Source: Gordonia paraffinivorans NBRC 108238 (GTDB lineage Bacteria > Actinomycetota > Actinomycetes > Mycobacteriales > Mycobacteriaceae). Taken from it: a stretch of DNA of 64,000 nucleotides. The position numbers and the translations under genes are program-made. The notes beneath the pieces are model-generated. The model was not told the origin of the DNA. It was given only the letters and a program-made list of their open reading frames with translations, and did not search any database. Positions 1 through 9,940 of the stretch are shown piece after piece. The DNA is taken from assembly GCF_000344155.1 (NCBI RefSeq), contig NZ_BAOQ01000028.1, positions 1 through 64,000 on the forward strand, in the 5' to 3' direction. Position 1 is the stretch's first letter. Each line of letters begins with the position of its first letter.

Positions 1-1382
1 GGCTCGGGCGGCACCGGCCGGGCTGCCGCCGACGGCGCGTCGGGTGCCGGCCGCATCGGTTGCGCGACTGGAACCTGTTCTGCCACATCGGCTTCGGCGG
101 CCTCGGCCGCAGCGCGCCGGGCTTCCTCGGCGGCCCTGGCCTCCTCCATCGCCTTGCGCTGCGAGGGCCGGATGAACTTCGGTTCCGGTTCGGGTTCGGC
201 CGGTTTCGGCGGCACCGGGATCGACGTCGTGCCGACGCCGGACTCGAGGCGTTCGAGTCGTTGCAGCAGCGCGGCGTCGTCGGCGGATGCGGCCGGGAGC
301 AGCATCCGCGCGCACATCACCTCGAGCAGGAGACGCGGCGAGGTGGTGCCGCGCATCTCGCCGAGCGCGTCGTGCACGATCTCGGCGAACCGCGTCAACG
401 ACGCGGGACCGAGCTTGGCGATCTGGGACTGCATCCGCGCCAGCTGATCACCCGGCGCCTCCACGAGTCCGCGGTCGGCGGCGTCGGGGACCGCCTGCAG
501 CAGGATGAGATCGCGCAGGCGCTCGAGCAGGTCGACGGCGAATCGCCGTGGATCGTGCCCGGCGTCCACGACCTTCTCCACGGCGCCGAACAACGCGGCG
601 CCGTCGGCCTCGGCCAACGCCTCCACGGCGGTGTCGATGAGTGCGATGTCGGTGACGCCGAGCAACGCGAGCGCGCGCTCGTAGGCGACGCCGTCCTCGT
701 CGGCACCGGCGAGGAGCTGGTCGAGGATCGACAGCGAGTCACGGGGCGATCCGCCGCCGGCGCGGATGACCAGCGGGTAGACCTCGGGCGCGACGCGCAC
801 GCCCTCCTTCTCGCAGATCTTCTCCAGGAGGCCGCGCATGACGGGCGGCGCGAGCAGGCGGAACGGGTAGTGGTGCGTGCGCGACCGGATCGTGGGCAGC
901 ACCTTCTCCGGTTCGGTGGTCGCGAACACGAAGATCAGGTGCTCCGGCGGCTCCTCGACGATCTTCAGCAGCGCGTTGAAGCCCGCGTTGGTGACCATGT
1001 GGGCCTCGTCGACGATGAACACGCGGTAGCGCGACTCGGCCGGCGCGTAGAACGCCCGGTCGCGGAGTTCACGGGTGTCGTCGACACCGCCGTGGCTGGC
1101 GGCGTCGAGTTCGATCACGTCGAGGTTGCCGGGGCCGCCCGGGGCGAGCGCGACGCAGGATGCGCACACACCGCAGGGACGGGATGTGGGGCCTTCGACA
1201 CAATTCAACGACCGCGCCAGGATTCGCGCCGACGACGTCTTGCCGCAACCGCGCGGACCCGAGAACAGGTACGCGTGGTTGATGCGCCCCGAGTCGAGGG
1301 CGCGGCTCAACGGTTCGGTGACGTGCTCCTGCCCCACGACGTCGGCGAAGGTAGCCGGGCGATAGGTGCGATACAGAGCCAC
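1..1382 (-). CDS. dnaX: DNA polymerase III subunit gamma/tau (3' end outside window)
   Basis: Clamp-loader ATPase subunit of the replicative polymerase. The visible 460 codons hold the N-terminal AAA+ module: Walker A GPRGCGKTSSAR near residues 38-50, then a zinc site with cysteines in LNCVEG and PCGVCASC near residues 60-78. The part nearest the window edge is Ala/Pro/Glu-rich, as expected for the tau linker. The GTG start gives the standard family N-terminus (VALYRTYRPATF). A TACTCT -10 box lies 6 nt before it, so the mRNA may be leaderless. The C-terminus is cut off at base 1. Next to an Rv3722c-type aminotransferase gene, as in M. tuberculosis (Rv3721c-Rv3722c). Confidence 0.95.
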   Translation of the reverse strand, partial: MALYRTYRPATFADVVGQEHVTEPLSRALDSGRINHAYLFSGPRGCGKTSSARILARSLNCVEGPTSRPCGVCASCVALAPGGPGNLDVIELDAASHGGVDDTRELRDRAFYAPAESRYRVFIVDEAHMVTNAGFNALLKIVEEPPEHLIFVFATTEPEKVLPTIRSRTHHYPFRLLAPPVMRGLLEKICEKEGVRVAPEVYPLVIRAGGGSPRDSLSILDQLLAGADEDGVAYERALALLGVTDIALIDTAVEALAEADGAALFGAVEKVVDAGHDPRRFAVDLLERLRDLILLQAVPDAADRGLVEAPGDQLARMQSQIAKLGPASLTRFAEIVHDALGEMRGTTSPRLLLEVMCARMLLPAASADDAALLQRLERLESGVGTTSIPVPPKPAEPEPEPKFIRPSQRKAMEEARAAEEARRAAAEAAEADVAEQVPVAQPMRPAPDAPSAAARPVPPE

Positions 1383-1388
1383 GCGTCG

Positions 1389-1394
1389 AGAGTA
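1389..1394 (-). promoter_or_regulatory. -10 box of a likely leaderless dnaX promoter
   Basis: On the minus strand TACTCT stands 6 nt before the dnaX GTG, which places the transcription start at or next to the start codon. No Shine-Dalgarno sequence is seen. No good -35 box is visible. Confidence 0.45.
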
Positions 1395-1425
1395 CCGGCG
1401 GACGGTGACACCCGAGGACCCTGCC

Positions 1426-2874
1426 TCACACTGCCGGGGTGGCCCCCGTGTCCGGGTTGTCGGCCATCGGCTCGCCGGCCGTTCCGACCAGGTCATCACC
1501 TCTGGCGGCGGCATCCCGCGTGCCCGCGTCCACCGGTCGACCATCGCCGTCGGACGAGGACGCGGCCGGTTCCGCGGGCAGGCCGCCGTCGGCGATCACG
1601 GCCGCTGCGACGCCCCTCGCGATGACCGGCGCGGTCGGGTCGGCCGTCGCGCCACGACGCCCGGACACCCGCAGCGCGACGACGGCGGCGACCAGGATTC
1701 CGAGGTAGCACCAGAGGTAGGGGCTGACGGTGAACCAGTTCATCCAGGTGACGCGGGTCTTCACGTACAGGCCCGTGTAGTAGGCGTCGGGCACCAGCTC
1801 GGGCACGTGCGTCGGCCACGCGAACACGATCAGGAACAGGGCGATCGCCCCGGCCGCGGCGAGTCCGCGGCGTACCGGGGCGAGCCGGGCGTCGAGGGCC
1901 AGGTGGACGCCGATGACGATGACCGGCACGAACCACACCCAGTGGTGACCCCAGGACATCGGGGACACCACGCACGCGGTCATGCCGACGATGCTCAGCG
2001 CGAGCAGCTCCTGCCCCTTGCGGTGGGCGTAGGTCGCGACCGCGAACCCGGCGACGAGAGCGGCCAGCGCCAGCCCTCCGTACAGCAGGGTCGGCGGGTG
2101 ATCGGTGTCGAGGTGGTTGGCCAGCATCCCGCGCAGGGACTGGTTGCCGCGCAGCTGCGCGGAGCCGACCCGTTCGGACTGGAACAGCTTGTCGGTCCAG
2201 TACGCCCAGGAGTCCCGCGGGAGCACGGCGAAGCCGACCAGCACGGTCAGCGCGAACCCGCCGAGGACGCCGCTGAACGCCCGCCAGTTCCGCTGGACGG
2301 CGTAGTACCCGGCGAAGATCAGCGGGGTGAGCTTGATGCCCGCCGCGATGCCGGCGCCGAAACCCTTGGTCCGCGAGGTGTCCGGACGCGTCAGGTCGGC
2401 CAGGATCAGCAGCATCAGGAAGACGTTGATCTGCCCGTACCAGATGGTCGTGCGCACCGGCTCGAGCAGCATCGACGCCGCGACCAGCGACATCGCGACG
2501 ACCCGCAACGGCCAGGTCGGCGTCCGGCCGAGGGCGCGGAAGCTGAGCATGACCACCGCGTAGAGCGCCACGACGATCCCGATGGTCCAGATCCAGCGCG
2601 CGACGTCGAAGGAGATCAGCGCCAAGGGTGTGAAGAGCAACGCGGAGAACGGCGAGTACGTGTAGTCGAGGTCGCCGATCATCTTCATGTCATAGAGGTT
2701 CGCGCCCTCGGTGACCGCCTCCGCTCCCTGTCGGTAGACGGCCAGGTCGATCTGATTGTTCATCAGACCCCAGAACTGGGCTCCCCAGGGCACGACGACA
2801 TCCTGGAGTGCCAGAGCGACGACCCCGAAGATGGCGAACCCGGATGCGAGAAGAACCGGCCTGGGCAGATTCAC
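1426..2874 (-). CDS. GT87-family polyprenol-phosphate mannosyltransferase (DUF2029)
   Basis: Integral membrane glycosyltransferase of 482 aa with a GT-C fold. The family (PimE, Rv2181) adds alpha-1,2-mannose from polyprenyl-phosphomannose to PIM or lipoarabinomannan on the outer face of the membrane. It has an N-terminal membrane anchor, a periplasmic loop with the conserved acidic segment NQIDLAVYRQGAEAV, and roughly ten further hydrophobic segments. The last 60 or so residues are hydrophilic and Ala/Pro/Asp-rich, which is a tail beyond the usual family length. Start is GTG. The exact acceptor cannot be told from sequence. It lies between dnaX and the aminotransferase, all on the minus strand. 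Confidence 0.8.
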   Translation of the reverse strand: MNLPRPVLLASGFAIFGVVALALQDVVVPWGAQFWGLMNNQIDLAVYRQGAEAVTEGANLYDMKMIGDLDYTYSPFSALLFTPLALISFDVARWIWTIGIVVALYAVVMLSFRALGRTPTWPLRVVAMSLVAASMLLEPVRTTIWYGQINVFLMLLILADLTRPDTSRTKGFGAGIAAGIKLTPLIFAGYYAVQRNWRAFSGVLGGFALTVLVGFAVLPRDSWAYWTDKLFQSERVGSAQLRGNQSLRGMLANHLDTDHPPTLLYGGLALAALVAGFAVATYAHRKGQELLALSIVGMTACVVSPMSWGHHWVWFVPVIVIGVHLALDARLAPVRRGLAAAGAIALFLIVFAWPTHVPELVPDAYYTGLYVKTRVTWMNWFTVSPYLWCYLGILVAAVVALRVSGRRGATADPTAPVIARGVAAAVIADGGLPAEPAASSSDGDGRPVDAGTRDAAARGDDLVGTAGEPMADNPDTGATPAV

Positions 2875-2983
2875 GATTTACAAGACTGTCATAAGAGACG
2901 GTCCATACCGGGATGCTCGCCCGCCAATGAGATCAATCTAACTCCGCCACCGCGTTTCGCCGACGGCGTGTCGCGTCGGCCGG

Positions 2984-4638
<1,655 letters not shown>

Positions 4639-4683
4639 AACGCTGGCGATGATAGCGGCCTGACGTCCGCTCGCCCAAACCGC

Positions 4684-4711
4684 TTGCGACCCGCGTCACC
4701 CGCATTAGGGT
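4684..4711 (+). promoter_or_regulatory. Promoter for the NmrA-family gene
   Basis: TTGCGA (4684-4689) and TAGGGT (4706-4711) are 16 nt apart. The -10 box ends 7 nt before the ATG at 4719 and no ribosome-binding site is present, so the transcript is probably leaderless. Confidence 0.5.
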
Positions 4712-4718
4712 CGAAGCC

Positions 4719-5567
4719 ATGTCCGATTCCTCTCCCGTCGTCGTGATCGGGGCAACCGGAGGCCAGGGCGGCGCCGTGGTCGACGCGCTGCTCGAGGCCG
4801 GTTTCGGAGTGCGGGCCCTGGTCCGCGATGCGGTGTCGTCGAAGGCCGCGACGCTGGCCGGGCGCGGAGTCGAGATCGCCGTCGGCGACGTCGTCAGCGG
4901 CATCGGGCTCGCGGACGCGTTCACCGGCGCCTCGGGGGTGTTCGCGATGACGACGCCGTTCGAGTCCGGGGTCTCCGCGGAGATCGCGCAGGGCAGGGCG
5001 CTGATCGAGGCGGCGACGTCCGCGTCGGTTCCCTACCTGGTGTTCTCGTCGGTGGCCTCGGCCGACCGCGGCACCGGGGTGCCGCATTTCGACTCGAAGT
5101 TCGAGGTCGAGCAGATGCTGGCGGCCACCGACATCCGGCACACCGTCGTCGCCCCGGCGTATTTCTACGACAACCTGCTCGCGAGCTCGGACGCGCTGGC
5201 CGCCGGGGTCATGCCGATCGCGATGCCGGCCGACAAACCGCTGCAACAACTCTCGCGCCGTGACCTCGGCCGGTTCGTCGCCGGCCTGTTCGCGACACCC
5301 GACGACCACGTGGGCGAGCGCATCGAGATCGCCTCCGATCAACCCACCCCGAACGAGATGGCCCGGATCGCCGGCGAGGTCCTCGGCACCCGGGTGATCG
5401 CGGAATCATATGATCCCGAACGCATCCCGTCCCCGGACATGAGCGCGATGTTCGCCTTCCTCGGCGATCGCGGCTACGAGGTCGACATCCCGGCCCTGCA
5501 CGCCCGCTTCCCCGACGTCGGCTGGCAGTCCTTCGCCAACTGGGCGGCCGAGGCCCTGCATCGGTGA
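4719..5567 (+). CDS. NmrA-like NAD(P)-binding protein
   Basis: Atypical short-chain dehydrogenase of 282 aa. The nucleotide-binding motif GATGGQGG is at residues 11-18, followed by the Rossmann elements VRALVRD and VEIAVGDV. The family includes NmrA redox sensors and quinone or azo-group reductases. The usual SDR Tyr-x3-Lys catalytic pair is not obvious; YFYDN occupies a similar place. Substrate unknown. Transcribed alone from a likely leaderless promoter. Confidence 0.8.
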   Translation: MSDSSPVVVIGATGGQGGAVVDALLEAGFGVRALVRDAVSSKAATLAGRGVEIAVGDVVSGIGLADAFTGASGVFAMTTPFESGVSAEIAQGRALIEAATSASVPYLVFSSVASADRGTGVPHFDSKFEVEQMLAATDIRHTVVAPAYFYDNLLASSDALAAGVMPIAMPADKPLQQLSRRDLGRFVAGLFATPDDHVGERIEIASDQPTPNEMARIAGEVLGTRVIAESYDPERIPSPDMSAMFAFLGDRGYEVDIPALHARFPDVGWQSFANWAAEALHR

Positions 5568-5585
5568 TCCGGCGGCACCGCCGAT
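5566..5585 (+). terminator. Weak hairpin after the NmrA-family gene
   Basis: GATCCGGCGG pairs with CCGCCGATC around a 2-nt tip with one bulged C, directly after the stop codon. There is no T run, so termination is uncertain. Confidence 0.3.
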
Positions 5586-5679
5586 CCCGCGAACTCGGCG
5601 CGGCGCGCTGCCGTCCGATGCCGCATGATCGTCGGGTGCACACCCACCGAGCCCAGCATCTGACGAGTCGGGCGCACGC

Positions 5680-6636
5680 ATGCTCGTAGACGCAGGACTG
5701 GTCGTCGCGGGCCTCGCCGGGCTCGTCATCGGCGCGGAGTTCCTCGTCCGCGGCGGATCGGCGATCGCCACCCGGCTCGGGGTGTCCCCGCTGCTCGTGG
5801 GCCTCACCATCGTGTCGGTCGGGACGAGCATGCCCGAGCTGGCGGTCGGCATCGACGCGACGCTCAACGACGCCGGGCCCCTCGCGGTCGGCAACATCGC
5901 GGGCACCAACATCGTCAACATCCTGCTGATCCTCGGCCTCTCCGCGGCGATGGTGCCACTGGCCCTGGGGAAGCAGACCCTGCGCCTCGACCTGCCCGCC
6001 ATGTCGATCAGCGCGGTGCTGATGCTGGTGCTGAGCCTCAACGGCTCGCTCGGGCGGATCGACGGCGTGATCCTCCTGCTCCTCGGCATCGGCTACACGG
6101 CCGCGGCGATCCGGTCGGAACTCCGGGAGCGGGCCACCCCCGTGGAGGAGGAGATCGCCGAGGAGCTGCCCGCGAAAGGCGGCCCGCTGTGGCTGCGCGC
6201 CCTCGAACTCCTCGGCGGCATCGCGGCGGTGGTGGTGGCGGCGGACTGGCTGGTCGACGGGTCGGTGTCGATCGCGACCGACCTCGGGGTGAGCGAGGCG
6301 TTCATCGGCCTGACCATCGTCGCGATCGGCACGTCGGCGCCCGAACTGGTCACGACCCTGATGTCGACCATCCGCGGCGACCGCGACCTCGCGATCGGCA
6401 ACCTGATCGGCTCCAGCGTCTACAACATCGTGTTCATCCTGGGCGTGACCGCGCTGGTGAAGCCGATCGAGGTGACCAGCGACCTGATCCGGGTCGACAT
6501 TCCGTTGATGACCGCCGTCGCCGTGCTCTGCATCCCGGTGTTCGTCTCCGGCCGGCGCGTGTCGCGGCTCGAGGGCATCGGGTTCGTGGCGTTGTACGTG
6601 ATCTACCTGGTCGTCCTGCTCGTGTTCCGCACGTAG
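5680..6636 (+). CDS. Calcium/sodium antiporter, CaCA family (YrbG-like)
   Basis: Cation/Ca2+ exchanger of 318 aa in the inner membrane with about ten membrane segments in two inverted halves. Each half has the family alpha-repeat: VSVGTSMPELAVGI then GNIAGTNIVNILLILG near residues 45-90, and VAIGTSAPELVTTL then GNLIGSSVYNIVFILG near 225-265. The Glu in each PEL motif is the ion ligand. A charged cytoplasmic loop (RSELRERATPVEEEIAEELPAK is its core) separates the halves. No Shine-Dalgarno is evident before the ATG. Convergent with the polD1/ligC pair. Confidence 0.9.
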   Translation: MLVDAGLVVAGLAGLVIGAEFLVRGGSAIATRLGVSPLLVGLTIVSVGTSMPELAVGIDATLNDAGPLAVGNIAGTNIVNILLILGLSAAMVPLALGKQTLRLDLPAMSISAVLMLVLSLNGSLGRIDGVILLLLGIGYTAAAIRSELRERATPVEEEIAEELPAKGGPLWLRALELLGGIAAVVVAADWLVDGSVSIATDLGVSEAFIGLTIVAIGTSAPELVTTLMSTIRGDRDLAIGNLIGSSVYNIVFILGVTALVKPIEVTSDLIRVDIPLMTAVAVLCIPVFVSGRRVSRLEGIGFVALYVIYLVVLLVFRT

Positions 6637-6680
6637 CCCGTCGGTGTTCGGCCCGTCGGTGTTCGGCCCGTCGGTGATCG
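6636..6680. repeat. Three tandem 15-bp repeats
   Basis: GCCCGTCGGTGTTCG occurs at 6636-6650 and 6651-6665, and GCCCGTCGGTGATCG at 6666-6680. The array starts at the last base of the antiporter stop codon and ends before the convergent PolD1 gene. It is a minisatellite in non-coding DNA. Confidence 0.9.
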
Positions 6681-6691
6681 CGGCCGCGAGG

Positions 6692-7783
6692 TCAGTCCGC
6701 TATCCGATTGCCCTTCTCGTCCCAGTGCGAGGCGACCTTCTTCGACGGCTGCACCCGCGGCGGCTCCCCCGGCATCTTCGGGTAGCTCGGCGGATACGGC
6801 ATGTCCCCCAGCCCGTTCTCGTCGTCGCGGTGGACCATCTCGAGCAGCTTCTCGATCCCGCGGCGGTGGTCGGCGATGTCGGCCCACGGGTCGCCGCGCT
6901 CGGCGAGCATCTTCGGGACCGTCGCCATCGTGCAGTCGTCCGGGTTCACCTCGGCCAGCTCCGCCCAGGTCACCGGCGCGGAGACCCGCCCGATCGCGCT
7001 GCGCCGCACCGAGTACGGGGCCGCCATCGTCCGGTCGCGGGCGTTCTGGTTGAAGTCGATGAAGATGCGTTCCCCGCGTTCCTCTTTCCACCACGACGTG
7101 GTGACGTTGTCGGGGTCGCGGCGTTCGAGTTCGCGGGCGATCGCGATGACGCAGCGCCGGGTGGCGATGAAATCCCACAGCGGCTCGATGGGCACGTACA
7201 CATGGATGCCGCGTCCGCCGGACAGCTTGACGAAGCCGCTGTAGCCGAGCTCGTCGAGCAGCGGCTTCAGCCCCTCGATGGCCACCCGGCGCACGTCGTC
7301 GAATGTGGTCCCCGGCTGCGGGTCCAGGTCGATGCGCAACTGGTCGGGGTGATCGTTGTCGGGGTGGAGGGTCGGCCAGGTGTGGAAGGTGACGGTGCCG
7401 AGGTTGGCCGCCCACACCAGGTCCGCGGGGACCGTGGGGCGCAGGGCATCGGCGGTTCGCTTGGAGGGGAACACGATCGGCGTCGCCTGCACGTGCTCGG
7501 GCCGTTTCTTGGCGATGTGCTTCTGATAGATCTCCTCGCCCTCCACGCCGTCGGGGAAGCGCTGCAGGAACGTGGGCCGGTCCCGCGTCGCCCGCATCAG
7601 CGGGCCGTCGCCTCCGCCGTCGACGCCGAGCGCCACCGTCTGGTAGTAGCCCACGAGATCCCGTTTGCGACCGCCGTTCTCGCCGAGTTCGGGGAAGTAG
7701 ATCTTGTCGGGGTTGCTCAGACGCACGGCGATCCCGTCGACGTCGAGTTCTTCTGCGGGAGAACGAGATGGCATGGGCGTCAT
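6692..7783 (-). CDS. LigD-like primase-polymerase domain protein (PolD1/Rv3730c type)
   Basis: Stand-alone archaeo-eukaryotic primase-type polymerase of 363 aa, related to the polymerase domain of LigD. It adds ribonucleotides or fills gaps at broken DNA ends. Motifs in order: LRIDLDPQPG with the metal-binding DLD, SGGRGIHVYVP for nucleotide binding, and FIDFNQN with the third metal ligand. A C-terminal extension after about residue 300 is basic and proline-rich. The ATG overlaps the ligase stop by 4 nt (ATGA), so the two are co-translated. In M. tuberculosis the same two functions are neighbours (Rv3730c, Rv3731). Confidence 0.9.
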   Translation of the reverse strand: MTPMPSRSPAEELDVDGIAVRLSNPDKIYFPELGENGGRKRDLVGYYQTVALGVDGGGDGPLMRATRDRPTFLQRFPDGVEGEEIYQKHIAKKRPEHVQATPIVFPSKRTADALRPTVPADLVWAANLGTVTFHTWPTLHPDNDHPDQLRIDLDPQPGTTFDDVRRVAIEGLKPLLDELGYSGFVKLSGGRGIHVYVPIEPLWDFIATRRCVIAIARELERRDPDNVTTSWWKEERGERIFIDFNQNARDRTMAAPYSVRRSAIGRVSAPVTWAELAEVNPDDCTMATVPKMLAERGDPWADIADHRRGIEKLLEMVHRDDENGLGDMPYPPSYPKMPGEPPRVQPSKKVASHWDEKGNRIAD

Positions 7784-8832
7784 TCCCCTTCGAGGACGTC
7801 GTGCAGGTCGTAGGTGAGCGGGACCTCGAGTTGGTCGTAACCACAGCTCTCGGGGTCGCGGTCCGGCCGCCAGCGCAGGAACTTCACGGTGTGCCGGAAG
7901 CGCTGTTTCTCCATCTGGTCGTAGGCGAATTCGGCCACGAGCTCCGGGCGGATGGGTATCCACTCCCCCGATCTCTCCGACCGCCAGCGGGTGGGCTCCC
8001 CGGGCGATGCCTTGTCCGGGTCGAGCCGCATCGGCTCGAACATCTCCTGCAGTTCGATCCGCTTGGCGTCGGAGAAGGCGCCGGCGCCGCCGACCATCCG
8101 GAGTTCGCCGTCGTCGCCGTACAGTCCGAGCAGCATGGAGCCGAGTCCGGTGCCCGACTTGTGAATCCGGTAGCCGATGATCACGCAGTCCGCGGTCCGC
8201 TTGTGCTTGACCTTGAGCATCTCCCGCTTGTTCTCGACGTACGGGCCGTCGAGGCGCTTGGCCACCACGCCGTCGAGGCCGGCGCCCTCGAATGCGGAGA
8301 ACCAGTCCTCGGCGACGGCCGGGTCGGTGGTCACCCGGCTGACGTGGAAGCTGCGATCGCGCTCGGGGCGCCCCACCGCGCGCAGCAGCGCCTCGCGCCG
8401 GACCTCGAACGGCTCGTCGGCCACCGAGGTGTTGCCCAGCGCGAGCGCGTCGAACCCGATGAAGATCGCCGGCGTCTTCTCGGCGAGCATGGTCACCCGC
8501 GACTCGGCGGGGTGGATGCGCTGGGTGAGCGAGTCCCAGTCGAGACGGTGGGTGCCGCCGATGAGCGCCGGCACCCCGATCTCGCCGTCGAGCACGACCT
8601 TGTCCGGCAGTTCGGCCCTGGCCGCCTCGACGATCTCCGGGAAGTATCGCGCCAGGTCCTTGCCCCCGCGCGAGCCGATGACGACCTCGTCCCCGTCCCG
8701 GAACACGAGCGCCCGGAATCCGTCCCACTTGGGCTCGTACGAGAAGACCGTCTCGCCGTCGGGCTGATGGGGCACGGCGGTGACCGCCTTCGCCAGCATC
8801 GGGGCGACGGGTGGCATCACCGGGAGATCCAT
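7780..8832 (-). CDS. ligC: ATP-dependent DNA ligase (LigC type)
   Basis: Nick-sealing ligase of 350 aa. The adenylated lysine is K35 in motif I (EPKWDGFRA). Further motifs: SRGGKDL, VLDGEIG (III), GLDGVVAKRLDGPY (IV) and LKVKHKRTAD (V), then an OB-fold. There is no phosphoesterase or polymerase domain, as in LigC and unlike LigD. The start MDLPVMPPVAP is preferred over ATGs further upstream because family similarity begins there. First gene of a two-gene unit with the polymerase. No Ku gene is in the window, so a role in end joining or in base-excision gap repair is inferred from family knowledge. Confidence 0.9.
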   Translation of the reverse strand: MDLPVMPPVAPMLAKAVTAVPHQPDGETVFSYEPKWDGFRALVFRDGDEVVIGSRGGKDLARYFPEIVEAARAELPDKVVLDGEIGVPALIGGTHRLDWDSLTQRIHPAESRVTMLAEKTPAIFIGFDALALGNTSVADEPFEVRREALLRAVGRPERDRSFHVSRVTTDPAVAEDWFSAFEGAGLDGVVAKRLDGPYVENKREMLKVKHKRTADCVIIGYRIHKSGTGLGSMLLGLYGDDGELRMVGGAGAFSDAKRIELQEMFEPMRLDPDKASPGEPTRWRSERSGEWIPIRPELVAEFAYDQMEKQRFRHTVKFLRWRPDRDPESCGYDQLEVPLTYDLHDVLEGE

Positions 8833-9003
8833 GGGTTCACTGTTCCTCACATCTCGTGGCGGGCGCAACGATTCGGGCCGGCATCGCGGCGGCCGCCGCG
8901 GCAGGGTCATGCTCGGGTGGGTGCATCGTGAGGGACAGACCGGCGAGGCCCCGATTTCTCATCGCCCGACCCGGGCGCGCCGGATTCGCCGCCTCCGAAG
9001 CGG

Positions 9004-9009
9004 TACCCT
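9004..9009 (+). promoter_or_regulatory. -10 box of a likely leaderless gluQRS promoter
   Basis: TACCCT ends 7 nt before the ATG at 9017, with no Shine-Dalgarno between. No clear -35 box. Confidence 0.4.
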
Positions 9010-9016
9010 CGACGCG

Positions 9017-9931
9017 ATGTCGACACAGCACGCAGCGGGCCGGTACGCCCCGTCGCCCTCCGGTGACCTGCACGTCGGCAACCTCCGTACCGCTGTGCTC
9101 GCCTGGTTGTTCGCACGGACCACCGGCCGCCGCTTCCTCATCCGGATGGAGAACCTCGATCGAGCCGTCGACGGGGCCGACCGGCGCCAGCTCGACGACC
9201 TCGCCGCCCTGGGCCTCGACTGGGAGGAACCGGTCGTCTACCAGACCGACCGGCGCGCGATCTACGCGGGGATCATCGACGAACTGCGTTCTGCCGGGCG
9301 CACCTTCGAGTGTTTTTGCACTCGTCGCGAGATCCTCGAGGCCCCGTCGGCGCCTCACGCGCCGCAGGGCGCCTACCCCGGTACGTGCCGCGACCTCACC
9401 GACGCACAGCGCGCCGAGAAGATCGCCGCGGGTCGACCCCCGGCCGTCCGCATCCGCGCCGAGACCAGCGAGTTCACCGTCACCGACCTGCTCCACGGCA
9501 GCTACACCGGGATGGTCGACGACTTCGTCATCCAGCGCAACGACGGGACCCCGGCCTACAACCTCGCGGTGGTGGTCGACGACGCGGCACAGGGGGTCGA
9601 CCAGGTGGTCCGCGGCGACGACCTGCTCTCCTCGGCCCCGCGTCAGGCCTACCTCGCCACCCTGCTCGGCGAGACGCCGCCGACATACGCGCACGTGCCG
9701 ATGGTGCTGAACCCCGAACACGTGCGCCTGTCGAAGCGCGACGGCGCGGTGACCCTCGCCGACCTGGCGGCCCGGGGCGTGTCGTCCGAGCGGGTGCTGG
9801 CGCACATCGCGCGGTCGCTCGGGCTCGCCGCGCCCGGCGAGGTCGCCGACCTTCCCACGCTCGCGGAGCGCTTCGACCCCGCAGCACTCCCCCGCACTCC
9901 CTGGATCCTGCATCCGGGAGAGTGGGACTGA
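9017..9931 (+). CDS. gluQ: Glutamyl-Q tRNA(Asp) synthetase
   Basis: Truncated glutamyl-tRNA synthetase paralogue of 304 aa that attaches glutamate to queuosine at position 34 of tRNA-Asp. It has the class I catalytic core only: the HIGH-type motif in PSGDLHVGNLRTA near residue 17, zinc ligands CFC and YPGTC near residues 100-120 as in E. coli GluQRS, and the KMSKS-type RLSKRDGA. The anticodon-binding domain of GltX is absent, which rules out a normal GltX. The enzyme needs Q-modified tRNA, and tgt lies 2.7 kb away; tRNA-Asp(GTC) is also in this window. Confidence 0.92.
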   Translation: MSTQHAAGRYAPSPSGDLHVGNLRTAVLAWLFARTTGRRFLIRMENLDRAVDGADRRQLDDLAALGLDWEEPVVYQTDRRAIYAGIIDELRSAGRTFECFCTRREILEAPSAPHAPQGAYPGTCRDLTDAQRAEKIAAGRPPAVRIRAETSEFTVTDLLHGSYTGMVDDFVIQRNDGTPAYNLAVVVDDAAQGVDQVVRGDDLLSSAPRQAYLATLLGETPPTYAHVPMVLNPEHVRLSKRDGAVTLADLAARGVSSERVLAHIARSLGLAAPGEVADLPTLAERFDPAALPRTPWILHPGEWD

Positions 9932-9940
9932 CCCCGCCCC

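Noticed and set aside
60-1625. 521-codon plus-strand frame at the window start
   Set aside because: Shadow of dnaX on the other strand, which has the true AAA+ motifs.
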